From Gemmatimonadaceae bacterium (GTDB taxonomy: Bacteria > Gemmatimonadota > Gemmatimonadetes > Gemmatimonadales > Gemmatimonadaceae), in the NCBI GenBank assembly GCA_020846935.1, contig JADLCY010000007.1:62001-126000 (forward strand): DNA of 64,000 bases. Direction: 5' to 3'. The translations under genes and the position numbers were made by a program. Of this stretch, positions 18,766 to 26,821 are shown piece by piece. A model generated the notes under the pieces. It was not told the DNA's origin and did not search any database. It saw only the letters and a list, made by a program, of their open reading frames with translations. Each line of letters opens with the position of its first letter. The stretch's first letter is position 1.

Positions 18766-19003
18766 TTCCCAGGACGGCGCTCGCAACGATGACGCCGATG
18801 GAAACCGACGTCCCTCTCCCTGGATCGGCTCGGCCTGTGATACCTGGTCCTGGCGGGGCGGTGCGAACGGCGTGTGGCACCTCACGGCGAGTGAAGCCCT
18901 CGACGTCCGGAAGCCCAGGTGACGCTGCCGTTGGATGGCGGACCCCTTGAGTCCCCCGGGACGGGCCATTGCAACGCTGACCCCCGATGGAATCGACGTC
19001 CCT
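18764..19003 (+). repeat. Imperfect direct repeats in the gap after the metallophosphoesterase
   Basis: Two degenerate copies of a roughly 52-bp unit, at 18764-18815 and 18949-19003, share segments such as GCAACG, TGAC, CGATGGAA and CGACGTCCCT. Both also resemble the last codons of the upstream gene (18703-18765). The 332-bp gap (18766-19097) holds no other recognisable element and no convincing gene. Confidence 0.4.
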
Positions 19004-19097
19004 TCGTGAAGCGCCCGGTCGGCCGTGAGTCCCAATTCCCGGGGCCGCCCATCGCACGGATGGCCGCCGGTGACCGGCGGCGAGCCTGCGCCACCGG

Positions 19098-20210
19098 TCA
19101 GTCGGCGCGCTCGAGCAGTGTTGCCGGTGGAATCGTGGCGTCGAGTTCCTCGGGCTTCGTCGCGAACCAGCTCGTCACCAGCAGCAGTTCATCGACGTCG
19201 TGCGAGGGCACGGCGCCAGGGACGTCGTGGGTTGCCGCAAAGACCTGTCGCACCCGGGCGCGTGCGGCCTCCCACTCGTCAGGCGACTGCGGGGCCGCGA
19301 AGTCGTCGCGGATGACCCCGCGACGAACGAGGTAGAACCGATCTTCGCCCGCGTGTCCGGGCACGAGGTACACGAACGACAGCGACTCGACGGCGAACCG
19401 GAGGCGCGAGAATCGCTCGCGCAGCGACTCGACCAGTTGCCACCGGTTGCGCAGGATGCCGGCGCGCTCGTACTCCAGGCGGTCGCTCGCGGCGCGCATG
19501 GCCGACTCCAGCTGGACCAGCGGCACATCGGACGTGCCGTCGAGGAAGGCCCGGGCTACGTGCACCTGTGCGCCGTAGGCGCTCGCCGTCGGCGCCCCGA
19601 CGCAGGGACCGAGGCACGTACCGATCTCGAAGCGCAGGCATCCGGGCGTGCGGGGCGGTGCGGGCAGCAACTCCATCTGATCGGAGAAGCGCATCTTGCC
19701 GTCGAGGGTGCAGTCGCGAAGGCCCAGGGCCGCGGAGAGTTCGCGCAACGCGTCCTGCAGGTTCGCCGTGCCCACGAACGGACCGTAATACGTCCCCCCA
19801 CGATCCGCGGCGCCGCTGCCGCGCGTTACCGTCAGCCGCGGAGCGCGACCGCTCGTGAGGCGCACGAAGCCGTAGTTCCGGTCGTCCCGCTTCTGCGCGA
19901 CGTTGAGTCTCGGACGGAGCATCTTGATGAGCCGAAGCTCTTCGAGCAGCGACGCAAACTCCGATGGCACGTAGGTCCACTCGATGCGGTGCGCTTCCCG
20001 GACGATGCGCGCGGACTTGTCCCGCGGGAATTCGCCCCTGAAGTAGGACAGCAGCCGCGTGCGAAGCTTGCGGCTCTTGCCCACATAGGCCACCTCACCG
20101 GTCTCGGTGATCATGCGGTACACGCCGGGGCGCTCCTCCGCGCCGGCCCGCACGTGCGCCCTGAGCGCCGCGAGTCGCTCGGCGTCCGGGTCGGCCTTCA
20201 GCGCTGGCAT
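19098..20210 (-). CDS. UvrC-like GIY-YIG nuclease lacking the C-terminal nuclease half
   Basis: A 370-residue protein that matches the N-terminal half of excinuclease subunit UvrC. The GIY-YIG domain starts near residue 20 (RPGVYRMITETGEVAYVGKS, then KLRTRLLSYF). A segment like the UvrC Cys region follows (CLRFEIGTCLGPC), then a helical region resembling the UvrB-binding UVR motif (LESAMRAASDRLEYERAGILR). The RNase H-like endonuclease half and the helix-hairpin-helix tandem of UvrC are absent, as in Cho-type proteins. It could make the 3' incision in nucleotide excision repair. The ATG at 20210 overlaps the end of mutM by 13 bp, so repair genes are coupled. Confidence 0.8.
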   Translation of the reverse strand: MPALKADPDAERLAALRAHVRAGAEERPGVYRMITETGEVAYVGKSRKLRTRLLSYFRGEFPRDKSARIVREAHRIEWTYVPSEFASLLEELRLIKMLRPRLNVAQKRDDRNYGFVRLTSGRAPRLTVTRGSGAADRGGTYYGPFVGTANLQDALRELSAALGLRDCTLDGKMRFSDQMELLPAPPRTPGCLRFEIGTCLGPCVGAPTASAYGAQVHVARAFLDGTSDVPLVQLESAMRAASDRLEYERAGILRNRWQLVESLRERFSRLRFAVESLSFVYLVPGHAGEDRFYLVRRGVIRDDFAAPQSPDEWEAARARVRQVFAATHDVPGAVPSHDVDELLLVTSWFATKPEELDATIPPATLLERAD

Positions 20211-21010
20211 CGGTGACAGAACACCGTCGATCGCCCGTCGATGGCGTGCGTTTCCGTAAGGCGCGCGCCGCACTGGATGCAGGGGAGTCCGCCGCGCCCA
20301 TACGCCTGGAGGCTCGCCGCGAACGATCCTCGCTGGTTGCGCGCGTCCCGGTAGTCGCGAAACGTGGTGCCCCGCGCTGCGATCCCGGCTTCGAGCACCG
20401 CGCGCAGCTCGAAGTGCAAACGCTCGGCATCGGGTGCGCGGATCGCGGCTCCGATGCGTGATGGGTCGATGCCGGCCCGGTGCAGGGCCTCGTTCGCGTA
20501 GATGTTGCCCACACCGGCGATCCGTCGCTGGTCCATCAACACCTTCTTCACTGCGCTTCGGGATGCCCGAAGAATCCCCGATAGGGCCGCGACTGTAAAG
20601 GAGGGCGACAGGGGCTCCACACCCAGGGCCTGATCAAACGCTGCAAGTCCATCGGCATCGACCAGGGCGACCGTGCCGAGTCGGCGGACGTCGCGGTAGA
20701 TGAGGGTGGCGCCGTCCGCAAAGCGCCACGAGATGGTGACGTACGCGTCCGGCGGCGACTCGAACTGCAGCGAACCCGTGAACCGAGGCGTCACGAGCAC
20801 GTGGGCCGGCCCGCTAAGACTAAGGACCACCGTCTTGGATCGGCGCCAGACTCGCAGCACCTGGGCGCCACTCTGGCGCCTCTCAAAACAGGTAGGCGTT
20901 GCACCGCGAAGCACGTCTGGCCGGAGGACCGCAACCTTCTGGACGGTACGCCCGACGAGGAGATCGGCGAGGTCGCGCGCGATCGTTTCGGTCTCAGGTA
21001 GCTCGGGCAC
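20198..21010 (-). CDS. mutM: Formamidopyrimidine-DNA glycosylase
   Basis: Removes 8-oxoguanine and other oxidised purines, then cuts the strand by beta/delta-elimination. The 270-residue product starts with (V)PELPETETIARDL; the Pro after the initiator is the catalytic nucleophile, which fixes the GTG at 21010 as start. Other visible elements are the helix-two-turn-helix region RRIAGVGNIYANEALHRAG, which contacts DNA, and the C-terminal zinc finger CIQCG...VFCHRCQR (four Cys). The gene overlaps purD by 17 bp and the UvrC-like gene by 13 bp. The grouping with a second repair gene is notable. Confidence 0.95.
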   Translation of the reverse strand: MPELPETETIARDLADLLVGRTVQKVAVLRPDVLRGATPTCFERRQSGAQVLRVWRRSKTVVLSLSGPAHVLVTPRFTGSLQFESPPDAYVTISWRFADGATLIYRDVRRLGTVALVDADGLAAFDQALGVEPLSPSFTVAALSGILRASRSAVKKVLMDQRRIAGVGNIYANEALHRAGIDPSRIGAAIRAPDAERLHFELRAVLEAGIAARGTTFRDYRDARNQRGSFAASLQAYGRGGLPCIQCGARLTETHAIDGRSTVFCHRCQR

Positions 21011-22277
21011 GGCGTGCCTGCTCCCGCCAACCGATGTCACGCCTGAACTGGCCCCCAGCGATTCGAACGGCCGCGGCGGCGTTGCGGCTCGCGGCGGCCG
21101 CCTGAGAAAATGACTCCGCGATGGCAGTGGCGGCCAACACGCGCCCGCCTGATGCGACGAGGCGACCGTCTTCACCTCGAGCAGTCCCGGCGTGGAAGTA
21201 CAGCACACCGTCGGGAGCATGAGGGAGCACGACCTCGCCACCAGTCAGAGCGGCCTCCGGGTATCCCGGCGCCGCAACGACGGTACAAACCGCAGCCCGC
21301 CGCGAGACTGAGGCATCGCGCGATGCCCCGAGGTGACCGCTGGCGGCACCAGACAACAACGGGAGCAGTTCCTCGTCCATGACCGGGAGCACAACCTGCG
21401 TCTCTGGGTCGCCGAATCGACAATTGTACTCCACGACCTTGGGGCCGTCAGCCGTAAGCATCATCCCACAGTAGAGCAGCCCACGAAATGGTGCTCCCCG
21501 CGCCGCCATCGCCTTCAGAGTGGGCCCAATAACCTCCTCCGAGATCCGGCCCAGGGTCGATGCTGTCGCGACAGAGACCGGGGAGTATGCTCCCATGCCG
21601 CCAGTGTTCGGTCCGAGATCACCGTCGAGGAGGCGTTTGTGATCCTGCGCTGCCGGGAGGAGCACGAACTGGGCTCCGTCGGACACCGCAAACACCGAAA
21701 TCTCCTCGCCCTCCATGAACTCCTCGACCAGGACCTCCGCACCCGCTGGCCCATAGATGCTTCGGAGCATGATGTCGTCGATAGCCTGGTCGGCCGCCTC
21801 GACAGTTTCACAGACAACGACCCCCTTTCCCGCCGCGAGCCCCGAGGCCTTGATCACCACTGGTGCTCCCGTAAGTCTAACAGCCAGCTTCGCTTGAGAC
21901 GCATCAGAGTGCCACGATGCTCCGGCAGTTGGGATACCGTGCTCCAACATGAGCTGCTTCGAGTACCGCTTGGATGACTCGAGCTGAGCTGCAGCCCTCG
22001 TCGGCCCGAACACCGCGAATCCGGCGGCACTCAGGGCGTCGGAGACTCCCGCTGCGAGCGGCGCTTCAGGCCCAACGAACACGAGGTCCGGCTGGACCTC
22101 ACGAGCCAGAGACACGACGGCCACCGGCTCGGATGGGTTGATCCGAACGCAGCGGCCGAGGGCTTCGATCCCTGGATTCCCCGGTGCGGCGGTGATTCGA
22201 ACTGAGGGGTCGTCTGTCGTGAGCTTCCAGGCCACCGCGTGTTCGCGACCACCGCCACCGAGGATCAGTACGTTCAC
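20994..22277 (-). CDS. purD: Phosphoribosylamine-glycine ligase (GAR synthetase)
   Basis: Joins glycine to 5-phosphoribosylamine with ATP, the second step of purine synthesis. The 427-residue product is standard length. Motifs visible are the N-domain MNVLILGGGGREHAVAWKL, the ATP-grasp region GAPVVIKASGLAAGKGVVVC, EVLVEEFMEGEEISVFAVSD, LLPAAQDHKRLLDGDLGPNTGGMG (positions about 205-228) and VVEYNCRFGDPETQVVLP. It starts inside the stop of the M48 gene (ATGA) and overlaps mutM at the 3' end. Base composition is slightly less GC-rich than its neighbours. Confidence 0.96.
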   Translation of the reverse strand: MNVLILGGGGREHAVAWKLTTDDPSVRITAAPGNPGIEALGRCVRINPSEPVAVVSLAREVQPDLVFVGPEAPLAAGVSDALSAAGFAVFGPTRAAAQLESSKRYSKQLMLEHGIPTAGASWHSDASQAKLAVRLTGAPVVIKASGLAAGKGVVVCETVEAADQAIDDIMLRSIYGPAGAEVLVEEFMEGEEISVFAVSDGAQFVLLPAAQDHKRLLDGDLGPNTGGMGAYSPVSVATASTLGRISEEVIGPTLKAMAARGAPFRGLLYCGMMLTADGPKVVEYNCRFGDPETQVVLPVMDEELLPLLSGAASGHLGASRDASVSRRAAVCTVVAAPGYPEAALTGGEVVLPHAPDGVLYFHAGTARGEDGRLVASGGRVLAATAIAESFSQAAAASRNAAAAVRIAGGQFRRDIGWREQARRARAT

Positions 22278-23257
22278 GTCCCTGAGGGTCCCTTGAAGGC
22301 GCTGTTGAAGGCGTCGCGCGCTCGATCGAAGACGTCGGTCAGCGAATCCATGGCATCGCGCGCCTGTTGGCCGTAGTACCCAACGGCATCAACGTAATCC
22401 TCCGAAAGCGGCGGTGTCGATGCGTCAGAGCGGCGACGATAGTCACCCTGTACCACGATGCGGTCGTAGTCGCCCGACCGGACCCACCGCTGCAACTCCG
22501 CGGCGCGGACGGTTCCGAACGGGTGCGTACGGAACGCCGTGTTGATCACCTGCCAGACCTTGTCGGCGAAGTCCCCGCCGGTCTCGTAGGCCTCCGCTTG
22601 TTCGAGGAAGGCATCGATCGAGATCTCGTCGTCACCGGCTCCGCCGCCGGCCATTTTGAGGAACGTGCTTGCCGAGACCCTGGGATCCTGCGTGACCAGC
22701 AGCCCGGCGCGATCCGCGGAGAGCTCGGCCTTGCGGTACCACTCCATGAGCGCGAGCTGGAAGGGCAGCAGCGCCATGCCGGCGAGGAAGGGCAGGTTCT
22801 GGATGCCCACCGTCAGGATGATGATCGCGATCGTGGTATAGGTCGTGTGGCCACTCATGATGTGGCCAAGCTCGTGTCCCAGGATGTCGCGGCGCTCGTC
22901 TTCGTTCAGCAGGGCGATGGTGCCGGAGTTGAGAACGATGAACGGTTTGTCGAAGCCGACCGCGGCAGCGTTGACGAGCGGCGTCTGCGAGACATAGAGC
23001 TCCGGAACCTCGCGCCAGTCGAGGGTGGCGAGCACCTCCTGGTACTGCGCCCAGAGCTTTGGCCTCTGCGTGGGTCCGACGCGGACGGCGTTGGCGAGGA
23101 ACATCTGCCGGACGCCACGTTCACCAAAGAAGCCCGCGACCTTTCGCACGACCTGATCGAAGCCGGGAATCGATCTCAGCGTATTGAGCGCCGCGCGATC
23201 GGCGGGGTGCTCCCACGCGGTCGAGGAGATGTCGGTGAGGATGACGCGGTCGGCCAT
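22274..23257 (-). CDS. M48-family zinc metallopeptidase
   Basis: A 327-residue protein with the gluzincin motif HELGH (in ERRDILGHELGHIMSGHTTY) and a downstream third-ligand region YRKAELSADRAGLLV (Glu followed by Asp/Ala). Hydrophobic stretches (TIAIIILTVGIQNLPFLAGMALLPF) indicate membrane association. M48 members include HtpX- and BepA-like quality-control proteases; this one resembles the soluble/peripheral YcaL-type more than classical HtpX. The C-terminus (after residue 280) is charged. It is transcribed ahead of purD with a 4-bp overlap. Substrates are unknown. Confidence 0.85.
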   Translation of the reverse strand: MADRVILTDISSTAWEHPADRAALNTLRSIPGFDQVVRKVAGFFGERGVRQMFLANAVRVGPTQRPKLWAQYQEVLATLDWREVPELYVSQTPLVNAAAVGFDKPFIVLNSGTIALLNEDERRDILGHELGHIMSGHTTYTTIAIIILTVGIQNLPFLAGMALLPFQLALMEWYRKAELSADRAGLLVTQDPRVSASTFLKMAGGGAGDDEISIDAFLEQAEAYETGGDFADKVWQVINTAFRTHPFGTVRAAELQRWVRSGDYDRIVVQGDYRRRSDASTPPLSEDYVDAVGYYGQQARDAMDSLTDVFDRARDAFNSAFKGPSGT

Positions 23258-23325
23258 GAGAGGTTGGGAGGCGGTTGGAACGTCCTACGTCACGCTCCCC
23301 GGTGAGGTGTCACCGGTGGAGGCGT

Positions 23326-24489
23326 TCATGCCAATGCGTGTTCAACGTCAGCCAGCAAGTCACCCACGTCCTCCACGCCAACCGAGAACCGGACCAGGCC
23401 ATCGGTGATCCCGAGTTTCGCCCGGCGGTCCGCGGGCACCGAAGCATGGGTCATGGAGGCGGGGTGGTTCACCAGGCTTTCCACCCCGCCAAGGGACTCG
23501 GCGATCGCGAACACCTTGAATCGTTCCATGACACGCTCGGCCGCCTCGCGGGAGCCCAGCTCGAAGGAGAGCATGCCACCGAATCCGGACATCTGTGAGC
23601 AGGCGAGGGCGAACTGCGGATGGGACGCCAGGCCGGGGTAGAACACCCGCTCGTGCCCGAGTCGGGCCGCGAGGACCTCGGCGATGAGGCGCCCGTTGGC
23701 GTCATGGGCGGCCATGCGGAGGTGCAGCGTCTTGGTGCCGCGCAGCACCAGCCAGGCGTCGAACGGGCCGGGCACGGCGCCCGCGGCGTTGAGGATGAAC
23801 TGCAGCCGCGTGGCGAGGTCGTCGTCGCGGACGATGGCGGCGCCGCCGACCATGTCGCTGTGGCCGTTCAGGTACTTCGTCGTGGAGTGGTACACGATGT
23901 GCGCGCCAAGTTCGAGCGGGCGCTGGTAGACCGGCGTGGCGAACGTATTGTCGACGATGAGGAGGGCATCGTGGCGGCGCGCGATCCCGGCGGCGGCCGA
24001 GAGGTCCGTCAGATGCATCAGCGGGTTAGTCGGCGTCTCGAGAATGATGCCCCTGACGTCGGGGCCCATCGCGTCCTCGAGTCGCTGCGGGTCGCGGGTG
24101 TCGACATAGGTGAACCGCAGCCCGTAGTTCACGAGGATCCGATCGAACAGGCGCGGCGTGCCGCCGTAGAGGTTGTCACCGCAGACGATGCGGTCACCCG
24201 ACCTGAACAGCTTCATGATCGCGTCGAGGCAGCCCATGCCGCTGCCGAACGCGAATCCGTGGACGCCGCCTTCGAGGGCGGCGAGGTTCCGTTCCAGCGC
24301 CTCACGTGTGGGGTTCTTGCCGCGGGCATACTCGTAGCCCTTGTTTCGCCCGAGTCCGTCCTGTGCGTATGTTGACGTCTGGTAGATCGGCACCATGATC
24401 GCACCGGACGTCGGGTCGGGCCGCTGGCCCGCGTGGATCGCTCGCGTTCCGAGCGCGTACTGGAGATCCGAGTCAAAGATTCGCGACAT
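23326..24489 (-). CDS. Cys/Met metabolism PLP-dependent enzyme (cystathionine gamma-synthase/lyase type)
   Basis: A 387-residue fold-type I PLP enzyme. The start is YALGTRAIHAGQRPDP, then PIYQTSTYAQDG and YEYARGKNPTREALERNLAALEGG. PLP-binding residues are seen in LIVDNTFATPVYQRPLELGA and the Schiff-base Lys in HSTTKYLNGHSDMVGGA. The C-terminus has ESLGGVESLVNHPASMTH and VRFSVGVEDVGDLLADV. Cystathionine gamma-synthase (MetB), gamma-lyase and beta-lyase are too alike to separate here; the SLGGVESL segment is shared by synthase and gamma-lyase. The ATG at 24489 is favoured because upstream translation is noise. Confidence 0.9.
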   Translation of the reverse strand: MSRIFDSDLQYALGTRAIHAGQRPDPTSGAIMVPIYQTSTYAQDGLGRNKGYEYARGKNPTREALERNLAALEGGVHGFAFGSGMGCLDAIMKLFRSGDRIVCGDNLYGGTPRLFDRILVNYGLRFTYVDTRDPQRLEDAMGPDVRGIILETPTNPLMHLTDLSAAAGIARRHDALLIVDNTFATPVYQRPLELGAHIVYHSTTKYLNGHSDMVGGAAIVRDDDLATRLQFILNAAGAVPGPFDAWLVLRGTKTLHLRMAAHDANGRLIAEVLAARLGHERVFYPGLASHPQFALACSQMSGFGGMLSFELGSREAAERVMERFKVFAIAESLGGVESLVNHPASMTHASVPADRRAKLGITDGLVRFSVGVEDVGDLLADVEHALA

Positions 24490-24570
24490 GCGCCGTGAGT
24501 GGGATGTGGCCGTGAAGATAACTCCGGCCGCGTCCGGGAAGTCGGCGCACGGGAGGCACGCAGAGCACCA

Positions 24571-25680
24571 ATGACGGGGCTGTCCGCTGGGGAACCCTTC
24601 GCGGCAGGAGAGCGCGGAGGGACTCGCTGTTTGGTCGTCGACGACGAGCCCCACCTGCGTCGCGTGCTCATGCGCGTGATGCAGGCTGACGGGTTTGCGT
24701 GCGAGGAAGCCGGGTCGGGGATGCAGGCGCTCGCCGCCCTCGAACGTGAGCCAGCCACGCTCGTGCTCACCGATCTCGACATGCCGGAACTCGACGGCAT
24801 CGGGCTGCTGAGGGCCGTGCGCGCCCGACACCCCGACACCGCGGTCATGATGATCACCGCCGTCGCCGATGTCGGGACCGCGGTGAGCTGCCTGAGCGCG
24901 GGCGCGATGGACTACCTCACCAAGCCCTTCCACATCGAGGAAGTGCGCGCGCGTGTGCGCCAGGCGCTGGAGAAGCGTCGACTCATCCTCGAGAACCGTG
25001 GCTATCAGGAACGGCTGGAGGAACGCGTCGCCGCACAGGCGCGCCGGCTCGAAGAACTCTTCCTGGCGAGCATCCAGAGCCTGGCCGATGCGCTTGAAGT
25101 GAAGGATCCGTACACCCACGGGCACTCGGTGCGCGTGTCGCGGTACTCGGCGGTCATTGCGCGTGCGCTGGACATGGACGCCGAAGTGGTCCGCCAGATC
25201 GAACTCGGTGGCCGGGTCCACGACCTCGGCAAGATCGGCGTGCGCGAGTCGGTGCTCAACAAGGCCGGGCCCCTCACCGACGAGGAGTACGAGCACATCA
25301 TGACGCACCCGACGGTCGGCTGGCGTCTGCTCTCGCCACTCCTCGGCGACACGCCACGCGCGCTCAACATCGTGCGATCGCACCACGAACGGTGGGACGG
25401 TCGCGGGATTCCCGACGGACTCGCGGGCGACGCCATTCCGATCGAGGCCCGCATCGCCGCGGTGGCCGACACGTTCGACGCAATGGCCAGCGCGCGCCCG
25501 TATCGTCCAGGGGTGGCGCTGGCGGCGACGATCGCCGAGTTGCAGCGCTGTGCCGGGGCGCAGTTCGATCCGCAGGTCGTGCAGGCCTTCCTTCGCGCGA
25601 TCGATGCCGGCGCGATCGACACGTCGGCGCTCGCCGAGGAGCGCGCCCCTTCGGGACTCACGCCCCGGGGCGTGCGTTAG
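24571..25680 (+). CDS. Response regulator with HD-GYP-type phosphodiesterase domain
   Basis: A 369-residue two-domain regulator. Residues 20-140 form a CheY-like receiver (CLVVDDEPHLRRVL; phospho-acceptor in VLTDLDMPELDGIG; MDYLTKPFH with the conserved Lys). A coiled-coil linker follows. The HD domain covers the C-terminal half: DPYTHGHSVRVSRYS, HDLGKIGVRESVLNK, HHERWDGRGIPDGLAG and ARIAAVADTFDAM. HD-GYP proteins hydrolyse cyclic-di-GMP; here the GYP triplet reads GIP, so activity is uncertain. No histidine kinase is adjacent. The ATG at 24571 is chosen. The stop overlaps the convergent neighbour by 3 bp and lies in a CGTTAGGC octamer. Confidence 0.88.
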   Translation: MTGLSAGEPFAAGERGGTRCLVVDDEPHLRRVLMRVMQADGFACEEAGSGMQALAALEREPATLVLTDLDMPELDGIGLLRAVRARHPDTAVMMITAVADVGTAVSCLSAGAMDYLTKPFHIEEVRARVRQALEKRRLILENRGYQERLEERVAAQARRLEELFLASIQSLADALEVKDPYTHGHSVRVSRYSAVIARALDMDAEVVRQIELGGRVHDLGKIGVRESVLNKAGPLTDEEYEHIMTHPTVGWRLLSPLLGDTPRALNIVRSHHERWDGRGIPDGLAGDAIPIEARIAAVADTFDAMASARPYRPGVALAATIAELQRCAGAQFDPQVVQAFLRAIDAGAIDTSALAEERAPSGLTPRGVR

Positions 25681-26585
25681 GCACCGGACGGCAGCGCGAC
25701 GATCGCCGCCGGTTCGAGCCCGGACCACGCCGCCCAGGCACGACGCGTCGCCTCGTTCGCGGGCGTCGACAGGATCGTCCGTCGCAGCGCGCCGGCCGCG
25801 TGTGCAGCTGAATGCTCGTGGTGAGCCGACATCGCGGCAAGCGAGGCGCCGGGCGCGACGAGCACGGTGACGTTGCCCCGTGAGATCTCATCTAGCGCGC
25901 GCCCGATGTCCGTTGACGCGAGCGAGGTCACCCGGCAGCCCGCGGCGAGTGCGCTGACTTCGCCATCGAGGAACGCATGAAGGTCACCCGAGGCGCGCAT
26001 GACCAGGACGCGGTCGATGGCGCGAAGGCCGTGCGTCTTCACGATAGCGCGCACGCGCCCGAAGGCGCGCCGGTGCGACCACGACACCGGATCCGCGGCC
26101 TCGTCAAAGGCCAACAACAGCTCTTCCGTGGATCCCTCGGCGTCAGGGTCGCCTTCGATGGAGATGCCCTCGTGCATCGAGAGGTCAAACTGTTCGCGCG
26201 ATGCCGCGGTGACGAACGTTGCAGACGCGGGAGCGTCATCGAGCAGCACGCGAGGCAGGTCGTCCGGGAGGAGGTTCGCAAACGACCGCGTGCTGAATAC
26301 TGCTCCGACGCGCGCCGTGTTCAGCTCGCGCGCGACCTGCGCCGGCCCCGTCGCAGGGTCCAGAAAGAGCGCGCCGCGCCCGTCCGAGGCCGCCAACGCC
26401 ACCAGCACGCTCGGTCCAACCGGCAGCAGCATCGCCGAGCGGCGCCTGGCGAGCGCGCGCGCGACGGGCGCGTGCGCGCGGAGGACCCCGACGCCGGCAG
26501 CCACGAGTTGGCGCGCCGGCCAGCCGTCAAGCACGCCGTCGCGCGCTGCGAGGCCGAACGGGAGGAGGGAGAGGGGGTCAAGCAT
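25677..26585 (-). CDS. Degenerate ANL-superfamily (acyl-CoA synthetase-like) protein without the ATP-binding P-loop
   Basis: A 302-residue protein whose order of segments follows the N-terminal domain of acyl-CoA synthetases: RRSAMLLPVGPSVLVALAAS, ALFLDPATGPAQVARELN, VGAVFSTRSFANLLPDDLP, then SWSHRRAFGRVRAIVKTHGL, DRVLVMRASGDLHAFLDGEV and RGNVTVLVAPGASLAAM. The A3 loop TSGTTGxPKG expected just before SWSHRR is absent. The chain stops before the A5 GYGxTE motif and lacks the C-terminal lid. Catalysis by the usual route is therefore unlikely. It converges on the HD-GYP regulator with a stop overlap. A pseudoenzyme or a decaying gene are both possible; the frame is intact. Confidence 0.55.
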   Translation of the reverse strand: MLDPLSLLPFGLAARDGVLDGWPARQLVAAGVGVLRAHAPVARALARRRSAMLLPVGPSVLVALAASDGRGALFLDPATGPAQVARELNTARVGAVFSTRSFANLLPDDLPRVLLDDAPASATFVTAASREQFDLSMHEGISIEGDPDAEGSTEELLLAFDEAADPVSWSHRRAFGRVRAIVKTHGLRAIDRVLVMRASGDLHAFLDGEVSALAAGCRVTSLASTDIGRALDEISRGNVTVLVAPGASLAAMSAHHEHSAAHAAGALRRTILSTPANEATRRAWAAWSGLEPAAIVALPSGA

Positions 26586-26762
26586 CGGATGTCGATTGGA
26601 AAACCAAGCGGCGGCTCGTGCGTCCTTTGCTCAAGTCACGCGCGATGCCGGATCCGCGATGTGCCCAAGGTAGCGACGCGGGGCGTCAGACCCGACACCC
26701 GTTGGTGCTCGCGGTGAAGGTCGGACGGGTAGTTGTGACCAGCATCACCATCGCTAAGTCGC

Positions 26763-26790
26763 TTGTTGGCAACGAGTTCCTGCTTACATT
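26763..26790 (+). promoter_or_regulatory. Candidate promoter for glmM
   Basis: TTGTTG (26763-26768), 16-nt spacer and TACATT (26785-26790) lie in a locally AT-richer stretch 32-59 bases before the glmM start. The match to the sigma-70 consensus is moderate. Confidence 0.35.
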
Positions 26791-26821
26791 GCACGACTCA
26801 CACACTTGGTCGGAGACGTTG

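Noticed and set aside
24490-25728. Minus-strand frame that extends the PLP enzyme gene upstream to 25728
   Set aside because: The sequence before 24489 is noise-like and lies opposite the receiver/HD-GYP gene.
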